NCBI GenBank assembly: GCA_001899635.1
Contig: MKVQ01000041.1
Span: 62,001-126,000 of the forward strand
Source: Myxococcales bacterium 68-20
GTDB taxonomy: Bacteria; Myxococcota_A; Polyangia; Polyangiales; Polyangiaceae
DNA: 64,000 nucleotides
Direction: 5' to 3'
Positions within the stretch are counted from its first letter, which is position 1. Each line of letters begins with the position of its first letter. This document shows positions 7,771-16,814 of the stretch, in pieces. Position numbers and translations under genes: made by a program. A model generated the notes under the pieces. That model worked only from the letters and a program-made list of their open reading frames with translations, was not told the origin of the DNA and ran no database searches.

Positions 7771-10700
7771 TCACGGCGAGGCCGGCAACGGGGTGGCGTT
7801 CCCCTGCGCCGCCGGCAGCGCGGTGAGGCCGGGTCGCGTCTGGACGTACTGGTTCTGCGAGTACGTGAGCTTCGTCGCGCCCTTCGTCGTCGGGTCGGGC
7901 GTGTTCGTCACGTACTGCTGCATCTTCGCGTCACCGATGATGTCCGTGTAGTACGCGAGCCGACCGATGGCCTTGGTGATCGCCGCGTTCTTCACGCTGT
8001 ACTTGCGTGCGTAGGCAACCGAGGTCCCGTATCGACGCACCATGATCTCGTCGGCGCCGTCGAGCTCCTGCTGCTTCTTCTGCTTCCAGAAGTCCTTCGC
8101 CGCGTCCTCGAGCTGATCGGCCTGGTTCATCAGGTCGTCACGACCGCTGTTGCGCATCGTGTTGAGGAGCCGCTCGCCCTGCGCGTTGAAGAGCTTCACC
8201 TTGACGGTGTTGTAGAGACCTGAGCGGAGCGTGTCGAAGATGGCTCCCTGCCGTGCGAACGCCGCAGGCACCCACTCGAGCGACTCGTACTTCTTGATGA
8301 TCTCGTTCTCGAGACGGAGGTCCCACTTCTGGGCTTCCTCCGCGTTGAGCTGGTACTTGCCCTTCTTCCCGGTCTTCGCGTCGCCGAGGATCTCGGGGAC
8401 CGTCGCCGGGTAGGTGTGCTTCGAGGCGAGGTCGAACTTCGTCGTGATCTCGTCATCGAGGAGCGTGAAGGCAGCCTCGGCGGCGTAGTCGACGTACGGC
8501 GGCTTCTGCGCCTCCGAACCGTTGCGTGCCCTGAGGCTGTCCCACGCGCTCACCGTGCTGGAGAGCCACGTCTTCCAATCGCCCTCGTTGCCCGCTCGCT
8601 TCATCTTCGCGATCGAGTACGCGGCCTCGACGACGTACTTGCCGGCGCCCGCGTTGTTGCGGTTCGCCTGGTAGTACTGGATGAGCGCGCCTTCACCCTG
8701 GATGCGGTTCTGGCGGTTCGTTCCGCTGTCGGCGCCCTTGCTGTCCCACTGCTTGTAGTCGAACGAAGCGACGCGGTAGTCCGCGTCCGCCTTGTCCTCG
8801 GCGGTGGGATGGAGGCGCACGAGCGTGCGGTACTCGGCGAGCATCTTCTCGCGCTGACCCATGTTCGCGTAGAGGATCATCGCGTTCTTCGCCGCATCGC
8901 GACGCTTCGGCTCGTCGAAGCGCTCGTTGGCCGAGACCTTCTCGTAGGTCTCGGCGGCGCGGGTGTAGTTGAAGAACGAGTAGTACGTCGTGCCGAGCGC
9001 GTCGTACGCGTCGCCGAGGTACTTCACGCGCTCCGCGTACTTCTTCGGATCGGGCGCGCTCTTCGTCTTCGGATCACCCTTCTGCAGTGCGGTGAGGCGC
9101 TCGTTCGAGCCGTACTCGCTGATGAAGCGGTTGTAGAGCTCGATCGCCTTGTTGTACTCGCCGACCTGCTTGTACGCGTAGGCGGCGTTCATCGCGCCCT
9201 CGGGCGCCTCGTCGCGGCCCGGCGCGGCGCCGAGCGCTTGCTCGTAGAGCCCCGCAGCCTCACGCCAGAGACGGTTCTTCTCGGGGCCCGGAGGAGCCTT
9301 GCGGGCCTCCTCGAACTTCGCGCGCGCCTTCACGTAGGCGGCCTCTTGGCCGATCGGCTTGATGATGCCGGAGGCCTGCGCCGTCTGCTCGGGGTTGAAG
9401 GCGCACGAGTTGTTCTTCTCCGCCTCGGCGAGACGGAGCGACTCCTCGGCATCGCGGGACTTGGCGGCCATCGTGATGAGCCGCTCCCACGCCTTGTAGC
9501 CGTACTCGTTGCGCTTGCAGTTCTCCTTCCACATCGCGTCGTACCGCTGACGCGCGGTGGCCCAGTCGCCGTAGAGGAAGTACTGCTCGGCGACGTAGTA
9601 CTGGTACTCGAGCCCGCGGTGCAGCGTGTCGAGGTTCGGCGGGACCGCGCGGACGTACTCGTCGCGCGCCGTCATGCTCTGGAGCACGACCGGCGGGATG
9701 ACGTCCTTCACGACGTTGCGCGTACCCTCGTCGGCGCTGTCGAACTTCACGTCGTCGCGCTTCTGGATCCCGGCGGTGCCGCGCGTCTCGTCGAAGCGGG
9801 CGTAGGCGAGATCGCGATCGACGTCGCTGATGTCGACGGCGAAGAAGGCGGCGTTGTCGAGGTACTTGTCGTCCTCGTTCGAGTCGCGGACCTCGATCGC
9901 GGCGGCGAGCGCTTCGTCGATGTCCTTCTTGGTCGGCTCCGGGTACGTCTTCGGCGCGACCTCGTGGAGCTTCACCTGGATGCGCACGTAGTTGCGGCGC
10001 GCATCGGCGTTCCAGTAGCGCGACTCGTAGGCGTCGGGCGCGTTCTCGTCCTGCTTCAGGTAGCCCTGCCAGCCGGTGCCCGCGAGCTTGTACTCGGTGG
10101 CGGCGCGGGAGAGCAGCTCGATCTGACGGGCGGGATCGCTCGTCTCGGAAGCGGCGAGGAGCGCGGCCTTGCCGTTGTTGGTGTGCTGCGCCGCCGCCTG
10201 GCGGAGACCGCCGCGCACGAGGCGCTCGGCGTTCTGGATCGCCGCCGGGTTGTCCTTGTTCGCGTCGACCCACGGCGTGTTGCCGATGTAGTTCGCGAGC
10301 TTGGTGCGCGCCTCGAGGGCCTTCTGCGCCGTCGCGTCGTGCTCCGGCGTGCCGGGGCGCTTCGTGATGTTCATCTGGTCGTACGTCTCCGCGATCGCGT
10401 TCTGCGTCTCGGGAGCCGTCGGATCCATCGGCCACTTCTGCAGCATGGTCTCGTAGACCTCGACTGCATTCTTGAACTGATTGAGGCTGCGGAACTCGTA
10501 GCCGAGCGCGCGATAGACCTCGATCGTCCAGGGCTTGTCCTGGGGGATGAGGTTCGGATCCTTCACGCGGTCGATCGCCACGTGGAGCTTCTGCTCAGCG
10601 CGATCGGGGTTCGGCTCGGTGTCGAGGATGTCGGGCCGCATGATGTACGGCTCCCACTCCTCGGGTCCCTTGAAGTCGACGTTCGTGAGCGAGCCGGCGA

Positions 10701-12117
10701 TGTACGTGTACGCTTCGCTCCGGAAGTCAGCACCGCGATCGCCGGTGATCCTCTCCTGCTCGTCCGTGTAGAGGAGGAGGTTCACGAACTCCTTCGTCGC
10801 GAGCTCGTAGCGCTGCTGCTTGAACAGCGTCCAGGCGTACTTGTAGAGCGCGACGCCGTAGAGCGGCGGCTTCTTGTACTTCATGCCGTGCGAGTAGGCG
10901 CTGGCCGCACGGTTGTAGCCCCACACCGCGGCGGGATCTTCCTTCGTCACGCCGCTCGCGAAGTCGAGCTGATCGAACTCCCAGTTGCCGATCTGCCACC
11001 AGACCTCGGCGACGTACTTCGGGTCCTCGCCCGGGCGGAGCGCCGGCTGGGCGACGAACGTACAGTCGCCCGGGTAGACCTCCTCGTAGACGGTCTCCTT
11101 GTTCCCGCGCGACGGCGACTTCGGGTTGAAGTACTTGCGACGCCACTGCGTCCAGTGCGCCTCGTCGGCGTCCTGGGGCATCGGCGCGACGATGTCCTTC
11201 TCCGGATCCTTCGGATCGACCTTCGTCGGGTACGGGAAGTGGTTGTGACAGACGAGCGAGCGCCACACCTGCTGCGACTCCGGCATGCGGCCCGAGTCGT
11301 TCAGCGCGTGGCCGAGGAAGTAGTAGATGCCGGCGAGCTCGCGGTACTTCGGGTACTCGTTGATGACGCGCTTGTAGAGACGAATCGCGTCCTTCAGCGC
11401 GTCTTCGAGCGGCACGGTCGCGTCCTCGGAGCGCGCGCGCTCCTCGTAGAGCGCCGCGAGCCGGTACATCGCGTCGGGCGTCGCCTCGGGATGCGAGCGC
11501 GGGCCGCTGTAGGTCGCGATGAACTCCTCGAGCCGGCGGATCGCGATCTCGCGCGCCTTCTTCAGCTCCGCCTTCTCGATGGCGATCTCGCGGTCGAGGC
11601 CCGAGAGGACCTCTTTCTTCTTCATCTCGTAGTGAAGCTTGATGATCGTCGTGACGGTGTCGCGATACTCCTTCGCGCCCTGCTCGTACGCGTCGACCTG
11701 CAGCTTCAGCGCCTCGAGCGCCGCGATCTGCTGCGGCGTAGGCGGGGGCGGCGGCGGATAGAGCTTCCGCTGCATCGCGGCTGCCGACATCACGTTGCTC
11801 GTGCCTGCGTCCCCGCCAGCGACCTCCGCGGCGGGAGCCCCGCCGTCGCCGGTACCGAGCACGACGCCGCCATCACCGGCGGCCTTCGGCGCATCGCTTG
11901 CGGGGGCGCCTGCCTGGGGCGCCGCCGGGTTCTGCTGCGCGTTCACGTCGGACGAAGCGAGCGACATGCCGGCAAGCGCGAGCGCGCCGACGATCACCCC
12001 CGCGAGCGCACGCCTTCTGCCTCGCCCTCCGTTCGTGGACGTCGGTCGGAGCTGCGACGCTCGCGCTTCGCCTCCCCTCACCGGTGAGCCCGAGGCCCTC
12101 GTCTCGTCATTCTTCAT
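7771..12117 (-). CDS. gltD: GltD/AgmU-like giant periplasmic TPR protein
   Basis: A 1448-residue protein: basic N-terminus, signal peptide ending near DVNAQQ, low-complexity Ala/Gly/Pro linker, a charged helical segment, then TPR-like repeats over most of the length (AAYAYKQVGEYNKAIELYNR, ALGTTYYSFFNYTRAAETYE). The ATG at 12117 is preferred over a GTG at 12144 because GGAGAG lies eight bases upstream and the signal peptide follows. It is longer than Myxococcus AgmU (about 1200 residues). Neighbours on both sides are TPR or envelope genes 23-35 bases away, so this is one operon. It probably links the inner-membrane TonB-like protein to GltE. The repeat class could also be called outer-membrane assembly-like. 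Confidence 0.72.
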   Translation of the reverse strand: MKNDETRASGSPVRGGEARASQLRPTSTNGGRGRRRALAGVIVGALALAGMSLASSDVNAQQNPAAPQAGAPASDAPKAAGDGGVVLGTGDGGAPAAEVAGGDAGTSNVMSAAAMQRKLYPPPPPPTPQQIAALEALKLQVDAYEQGAKEYRDTVTTIIKLHYEMKKKEVLSGLDREIAIEKAELKKAREIAIRRLEEFIATYSGPRSHPEATPDAMYRLAALYEERARSEDATVPLEDALKDAIRLYKRVINEYPKYRELAGIYYFLGHALNDSGRMPESQQVWRSLVCHNHFPYPTKVDPKDPEKDIVAPMPQDADEAHWTQWRRKYFNPKSPSRGNKETVYEEVYPGDCTFVAQPALRPGEDPKYVAEVWWQIGNWEFDQLDFASGVTKEDPAAVWGYNRAASAYSHGMKYKKPPLYGVALYKYAWTLFKQQRYELATKEFVNLLLYTDEQERITGDRGADFRSEAYTYIAGSLTNVDFKGPEEWEPYIMRPDILDTEPNPDRAEQKLHVAIDRVKDPNLIPQDKPWTIEVYRALGYEFRSLNQFKNAVEVYETMLQKWPMDPTAPETQNAIAETYDQMNITKRPGTPEHDATAQKALEARTKLANYIGNTPWVDANKDNPAAIQNAERLVRGGLRQAAAQHTNNGKAALLAASETSDPARQIELLSRAATEYKLAGTGWQGYLKQDENAPDAYESRYWNADARRNYVRIQVKLHEVAPKTYPEPTKKDIDEALAAAIEVRDSNEDDKYLDNAAFFAVDISDVDRDLAYARFDETRGTAGIQKRDDVKFDSADEGTRNVVKDVIPPVVLQSMTARDEYVRAVPPNLDTLHRGLEYQYYVAEQYFLYGDWATARQRYDAMWKENCKRNEYGYKAWERLITMAAKSRDAEESLRLAEAEKNNSCAFNPEQTAQASGIIKPIGQEAAYVKARAKFEEARKAPPGPEKNRLWREAAGLYEQALGAAPGRDEAPEGAMNAAYAYKQVGEYNKAIELYNRFISEYGSNERLTALQKGDPKTKSAPDPKKYAERVKYLGDAYDALGTTYYSFFNYTRAAETYEKVSANERFDEPKRRDAAKNAMILYANMGQREKMLAEYRTLVRLHPTAEDKADADYRVASFDYKQWDSKGADSGTNRQNRIQGEGALIQYYQANRNNAGAGKYVVEAAYSIAKMKRAGNEGDWKTWLSSTVSAWDSLRARNGSEAQKPPYVDYAAEAAFTLLDDEITTKFDLASKHTYPATVPEILGDAKTGKKGKYQLNAEEAQKWDLRLENEIIKKYESLEWVPAAFARQGAIFDTLRSGLYNTVKVKLFNAQGERLLNTMRNSGRDDLMNQADQLEDAAKDFWKQKKQQELDGADEIMVRRYGTSVAYARKYSVKNAAITKAIGRLAYYTDIIGDAKMQQYVTNTPDPTTKGATKLTYSQNQYVQTRPGLTALPAAQGNATPLPASP

Positions 12118-12140
12118 CACGTCTGCTCTCCGAGCGGAGG

Positions 12141-14567
12141 TCACTGCTTCGGTCCCGTCGACTCGCCGGCGTCGTCGAGCACCTCGCGCAGCTCCTCGTC
12201 GAGGAGCTGCTCTTCACGGGCACGCTCGGTCTGGAGGTTGTGCACGCGCTCGAGCTCCTCCTCGCGAACCTCCCACGCCTGCTCGGTGATGCCGACGTCG
12301 GCGCGGAGGACGATCCCGCGGATCTTGTCGCGTACGACGCCGAAGTTGCGCTTGGCGACCTCGCCGACGAGGGCATGCGCCTCGCGGTCGAGCGTGCCGA
12401 GCTGCATGTTGTAGCCGTTGATCTTGAGGCGCTCGGCTTCGACCTTCCCCTGGACCTCGCTGATCCGCGCCGCGACCTGCTGCTCGAGCTGCGCGAACTG
12501 CTGGACGAGGCGGTCCTCGACGGCGCGCGACTGCTCGAGCGCCCCCTGGACCTTCGAGGCGTATCGCTGCGCGTCGGCGCCGGCCTGGCCCTGCGCCGCG
12601 AGCTGCACCTCGCGCTCGAGGGCGTCGCGGAACGTCACGCGCGCCTGTGCGTCGCTCTGGTAGCGCGCGTCGCCGAGGCCGATCTGCGCACGGCCGATCT
12701 CGATCTGGCGGCGCAGCTCGACGACCTCGTCTTGCTTCTGCTTCAAGAGGCGCTCGTTCTCGTCGAGCTCCTCGTTGAATCGCTTCAGCGACGCCGGATC
12801 CCGCGCGAGCCCGCTCTGAGCGTCCTCCTTGAGCATCCGCCGGAGGCCGTTGATCGTCGCGTTGAGGTAGTCGATCTCCACCCCGCGGCGCGTGAGCTCC
12901 TGCGAGACGGTGTTCCACTGGCGCGTGCCCTGGTAGTCGCGCTCGGCGAACTCCGAGGTCGTGACCGGCAGCTGCCCCATCTGCGCCTGGAGCGCGCGCC
13001 GCTGCGCGCGGGCCTGCGCGATCTCGCCCGAGAGATCGCTCGGCTCCTCGGAGTCGAGGCCCTTCGCGAGGACGACGCGCATCTTCGAGATGCGGTTGAT
13101 CAGCGCGAGCGCCTTCTCTTCGCCGGCATGGAGCTCGGGGAACGCCCGAACGCGGTTCGACGCGTTGAGGATGATGTTGAGCTTGTCGATGAGAAGGTAG
13201 CTCTGACGGATGAGCGCCTTGCACTGGTTGACGTCATCAATGACCGCGAACGCCATCGGGCCGTCCTCGGCCTCGCGCGCCCAGCGCACTGCCGTCGGCG
13301 GCAGCTGCTCGTTCTGATCGAGCACGTCGAGCTGCTGCTGCGAGAGCTTGTCGTAGTAGACGGCCGGATCGGGCGTCTGCTCGATGAAGGCCTCGAGCTT
13401 CTGGCGCATCGGCTCGTATTCCTCGCGGACGCCGAGATAGAGCTGGAGCGACTTGTCGAAGGCGCCGGCGCGGAGGAGGAGGTCCGCACGGAGGAGCGTT
13501 GCGTCACCCGCCTGGGACGAGCTCGGATCGGCGACCTGGAGGACCTCGAGCGCGCGCTCGGCGCGCTGCACGTCACCGAGGCGAACGTACACCCACGCGA
13601 GCTCGTAGAGCATCGTGCTGAACTCGGGGGAGTCGCGACCGACCTTCGAGTAGGCCTCCGCCGCCTGGGTGTAGTTCTCCATCTCGTACTGGAGGCGCCC
13701 GATGGCCATCCAGGACAGGTCGATGACCTGACGGTGCTCCGACGTGTCGGGCGCGAGCTCGGTCGCGAGCTTGAACGCCTCGATCGCGGGCTTGTAGTTC
13801 GTCCTCACACCGCGCAGCGTCTGGTCCGGCGGCGCCCCCGCAGGTGCGGGCGGCGGCGTCGTCGGCGCTGCCGTCTTCATCGCCACCATGCCCTGGAAGT
13901 AGCGGGCCTGATGCGTGTACGCGCTCCCGTTCGGCACGGCCTGGAGGGCGGCCGACGCCTCCGAATAGTTGCGCTTGAAGTAGTACGCCTTGCCCTTCGC
14001 GTACGAGAGGCCCGCGTCCACCTGGGAGGGCGGCACCTGGTTGAGCTTGGCGAAGACCTCGTCGAGGCCGCTCAGATCGTCGATGCGGAGGCAGACGTCG
14101 ACGAGGCGCGCGAGCGCGCGACCGAGGTACGGACTGAAGCGCGGCTCGTTCCCACGATCGACGATCTGGCGGTAATCGCGGCGCGCGGAGAGGTACTCCT
14201 TCTGCGCGTAGAAGGTCTCGCCGCGGAGCCACAGAGCGTCGACGTACGACGGCGTGTCCGGGAACTCTTCGAGGATCTCGCTGAAGACGACCGTCGCGCG
14301 CGCGTAGTCCTTCGTGCGGTAGAGGAGCTCGCCGTTCGTCAGGCGCTGCTCCACCGTGTAGCGCTCGCCCTTCGCCTTCTCGATCGCCGCCTGAATGGAG
14401 CTGGTCTCGTTCGCAACTGCGTTGACCTCGCTCTGCGCCTTCGCGCCGTCGGCGTCGCCGTCCGCCGCGAAAGCGACCCCGGGCGCCACGGTCACACAGA
14501 CCGCAAACCCGACGGAGATCCACCGAGCGAGGCGAGCTCGCTCGGCGTGAAGGAGCCTCCCCAGCAC
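12141..14567 (-). CDS. exported TPR and coiled-coil protein
   Basis: An 808-residue protein with a signal peptide (VAPGVAFAAD). The N-terminal half holds TPR-like pairs (GELLYRTKDYARATVVFSEI, LGRALARLVDVCLRIDDLSG). The C-terminal half, from about residue 430, is a long charged region rich in Gln, Glu, Arg and Leu with strong coiled-coil character. It starts with GTG, preceded by a GGGAGGGAAG purine run that overlaps the end of the previous gene. Only two bases separate it from that gene and 23 bases from the GltD-like gene, so it belongs to the same transcript. I do not recognise a named ortholog; it may be a further periplasmic scaffold of the Glt-like complex. Confidence 0.72.
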   Translation of the reverse strand: MLGRLLHAERARLARWISVGFAVCVTVAPGVAFAADGDADGAKAQSEVNAVANETSSIQAAIEKAKGERYTVEQRLTNGELLYRTKDYARATVVFSEILEEFPDTPSYVDALWLRGETFYAQKEYLSARRDYRQIVDRGNEPRFSPYLGRALARLVDVCLRIDDLSGLDEVFAKLNQVPPSQVDAGLSYAKGKAYYFKRNYSEASAALQAVPNGSAYTHQARYFQGMVAMKTAAPTTPPPAPAGAPPDQTLRGVRTNYKPAIEAFKLATELAPDTSEHRQVIDLSWMAIGRLQYEMENYTQAAEAYSKVGRDSPEFSTMLYELAWVYVRLGDVQRAERALEVLQVADPSSSQAGDATLLRADLLLRAGAFDKSLQLYLGVREEYEPMRQKLEAFIEQTPDPAVYYDKLSQQQLDVLDQNEQLPPTAVRWAREAEDGPMAFAVIDDVNQCKALIRQSYLLIDKLNIILNASNRVRAFPELHAGEEKALALINRISKMRVVLAKGLDSEEPSDLSGEIAQARAQRRALQAQMGQLPVTTSEFAERDYQGTRQWNTVSQELTRRGVEIDYLNATINGLRRMLKEDAQSGLARDPASLKRFNEELDENERLLKQKQDEVVELRRQIEIGRAQIGLGDARYQSDAQARVTFRDALEREVQLAAQGQAGADAQRYASKVQGALEQSRAVEDRLVQQFAQLEQQVAARISEVQGKVEAERLKINGYNMQLGTLDREAHALVGEVAKRNFGVVRDKIRGIVLRADVGITEQAWEVREEELERVHNLQTERAREEQLLDEELREVLDDAGESTGPKQ

Positions 14568-14569
14568 GT

Positions 14570-15454
14570 TTACTTCCCTCCCCCGAGCTGAATCGAGCCG
14601 GAGGCGCCGTTCGACGTCGTCGACCCCTCGGTCTTCACGCCAGACGAAGGCGGGGTGGAGCCGGAGCCGCCCGGAGCGAGCGACGCGATCTTCTCACCCC
14701 ACTCGATCGTCGGACGCTGCTCGAGCGGCGTCGTCACGCCCCCCTTCTCGAGCGCCGTCGCCTGGAGCGAGAGCGTCTTGCCCTCGACGGCGGTGAAGGA
14801 GTGGGCGCTCTTCACCTCGAACTTGTAGCCGCGGAGGTAGGTGAAGACGCCGTAGCCGTTGCCCTGGAAGTTCAGGACGACCTGCACGGTGTGATCGCCC
14901 GGCGGCATCGATCCGTTGAAGATCGGGATCTCCTTCTGATCCGCGAGCGCCCCCGTGTCGTCCTGGCGGTTGTACTGAACGGCACCGTCGACCACGAAGA
15001 GCGCACGGGTGAGACGGAACGCGCTCGACATCTCGTTCCTGAAGACGACCTCGGCGCGCGAGCCCGCGGCGCCGCCCGAGAGGATCGTGTCGGAGAGGAG
15101 CGCGAGGCGCGTGTGGCTCCGCCGAATCTGATCCTTCAGCTCGTCGACGCGCGCCTCGAGATCACGGAGGCGCACGGAGTACGTCGCACCATCCATCGCC
15201 GGCTTGTCGGGGATCGGGACAGCCGGGCCAGCGCTGCCCGCGGGAGCCGCACCGGCAGCGCTCGAGGCGGGCGCGGCGGCCACGCCGGTGGCCGCAGGCG
15301 CCGAGCCTCCGCTCGTCGCAGCGGCAGTCGTGGTCGCCTGGGGAGCCGCCGTCGCGGATGCCGCCGCGGGCTTGGCCTGCTGCGCCGAAGCGATGGAGAT
15401 TCCCCCACAGAGAGCGGTGAGGGTGAAGGCAAGGCATAGCGCATGACGTCGCAT
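14570..15454 (-). CDS. exported protein of unknown function, first gene of the Glt-like cluster
   Basis: A 294-residue protein: signal peptide (GISIASAQQ), a linker of about 65 Ala/Gly/Thr/Ser/Pro residues, a short helix (LRDLEARVDELKDQIRRSH), then a beta-rich domain (TRALFVVDGAVQYNRQDD, PPGDHTVQVVLNFQGNGYG) and a disordered tail. The Ala/Pro linkers of such proteins have led to misnaming as dihydrolipoamide acetyltransferase; there is no lipoyl motif. The ATG at 15454 is used because GAAAGGG lies at good distance upstream. It heads the cluster and is two bases from the next gene, so its promoter should lie within 15455-16113. Confidence 0.68.
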   Translation of the reverse strand: MRRHALCLAFTLTALCGGISIASAQQAKPAAASATAAPQATTTAAATSGGSAPAATGVAAAPASSAAGAAPAGSAGPAVPIPDKPAMDGATYSVRLRDLEARVDELKDQIRRSHTRLALLSDTILSGGAAGSRAEVVFRNEMSSAFRLTRALFVVDGAVQYNRQDDTGALADQKEIPIFNGSMPPGDHTVQVVLNFQGNGYGVFTYLRGYKFEVKSAHSFTAVEGKTLSLQATALEKGGVTTPLEQRPTIEWGEKIASLAPGGSGSTPPSSGVKTEGSTTSNGASGSIQLGGGK

Positions 15455-16113
15455 TGCTCGGTTCCCTTTCAAGACGACTGGAGCTGGCGGATGAATGATC
15501 CCACTCGCACGTGCACCCTAGTTTGATCCGCGGAAGCTCCGGACTGCTCGCTCGGCGAACGAGCAGGGCGCTGGTCGCGCACTGCGTCGAACCCTGATGA
15601 AGCGAGCACGAGTGTAGGCCCCGGAGATGGGGCCTTGCAACGGCACACGAACTGACCAGCTTTCCGCGGTTCCGCTGGACTTCATGGCGGAGCTCGCGGA
15701 TCGAGTCGGCCCCCCACGTCGACGCCCTTGAGCCATCTCAGCAGGGCGCCTATCACCTCCCCGTCGATGGGCGGGGTCCGAACCAACTGCGACGCCATGC
15801 GTCACATCGCTCTCCTTATAGGTGGTCATCGCGGCGGGTCGGGGATGAGCTCGCGCCGCCCGCTCGACGAGGGGGACGCGAGAACTTTGTGGCGCGAGGC
15901 CCGTCTGATGTTCCAAGGAAATGCGGAAACGAGTGTTCTCGCCCTGTTCCGGAAGCGACCCGCGCCTGACACAACAGGTCGCGGATGGCGGCCCGTTCGA
16001 TGTACGCTTGGGCCGCCCTCGGACCTGGAGGGTGTCGTCCCCCACGGTCTCGTGCGTTGGACCGACATGCCCGAGACACCCACCGTACGTTCACGAGCAG
16101 GAGCAGCCTCGCG
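15455..16113. other. 659-base divergent intergenic region
   Basis: This separates the minus-strand Glt-like cluster from the plus-strand ECF sigma gene and should carry both promoters. A hairpin at 15616-15635 (AGGCCCC with GGGGCCT, six-base loop) and another near 15543-15570 (CTGCTCG with CGAGCAG) are visible. Reading frames on both strands here have no protein-like character. No tRNA or riboswitch was recognised. An ECF-type promoter could be present, but I could not fix its boxes with confidence. Confidence 0.5.
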
Positions 16114-16746
16114 ATGAGCGGCGTCCCCAACCGATCGCGAGCGCTCGACCCGCCCGACGAGACGCTGATGCTCCGGTATCAGCAGGGCGACCGCGCGGCG
16201 TTTGCACAGCTGGTGCGCCGCCATCAGACGCCGCTCTACAACTTCGCGCTCCGTCAGGTCCGCGTGCCACAGGTGGCGGAGGACGTGGTCCAGGAGAGCT
16301 TCGTGCGCGTCGTCCAGAACGCCGCCGACTTCAAGCACGAGGCGCGCTTCACTACCTGGATCTATACGATCACGCGCAACCTCTGCATCGATCACCTCCG
16401 CAAGCGCGCGCTGCGGAAGCACCCCTCGCTCGACGAGGCGCGCGGTGAGGGAGGAGACGGGCCGACGCTCGGTGAGCAGACCGCCGATCCCCATCCCCGC
16501 GCCAGCGTCGAGCGCGAGGCGACCGGCATGGAGCTCAAGGAGAGGATCGCCCGCGCGGTGGACACGCTGCCCGACGAACAGCGCGAGGTGTTCCTCATGC
16601 GCGAGGTCGCGAACCTGCCCTTCAAGGAGATCGCCGAGATCACGGGTGTGCCGGAGAACACGGTCAAGAGCCGCATGCGCTACGCATTGGAGCGACTGCA
16701 GGAACATCTTGCCGAGTACGAGGATTACGCCCGCGCGCTTCGTTGA
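16114..16746 (+). CDS. ECF-family RNA polymerase sigma factor
   Basis: A 210-residue sigma-70 family factor that redirects RNA polymerase to a small regulon. Region 2 includes FAQLVRRHQTPLYNFALRQV and VAEDVVQESFVRVVQ; region 4 includes LPDEQREVFLMREV and the helix-turn-helix FKEIAEITGVPENTVKSRM. Regions 1 and 3 are absent, as in the ECF class. ATG 16114 is chosen because it begins the conserved core and AGGAG lies ten bases upstream. The next gene encodes a zinc-finger anti-sigma protein 68 bases on, the usual arrangement in which the membrane partner holds the factor inactive until a signal arrives. Confidence 0.93.
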   Translation: MSGVPNRSRALDPPDETLMLRYQQGDRAAFAQLVRRHQTPLYNFALRQVRVPQVAEDVVQESFVRVVQNAADFKHEARFTTWIYTITRNLCIDHLRKRALRKHPSLDEARGEGGDGPTLGEQTADPHPRASVEREATGMELKERIARAVDTLPDEQREVFLMREVANLPFKEIAEITGVPENTVKSRMRYALERLQEHLAEYEDYARALR

Positions 16747-16814
16747 CCCACCCGCCCGAGTTTGATCCGCCTCTTCGAAGTCTTACGTTCAGCCCGTCAG
16801 CCCGAGTCACACCG

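Noticed and set aside
8416-12087. A very long open frame on the plus strand opposite the GltD-like gene
   Set aside because: It is antisense to a clear signal-peptide/TPR protein and consists of Arg/Leu/Val/Glu-rich text without any domain, as expected from codon bias in GC-rich DNA.
15518-16045. Open frames in the gap before the sigma factor
   Set aside because: No ribosome site, no domain and no conserved pattern; they overlap the likely promoters.
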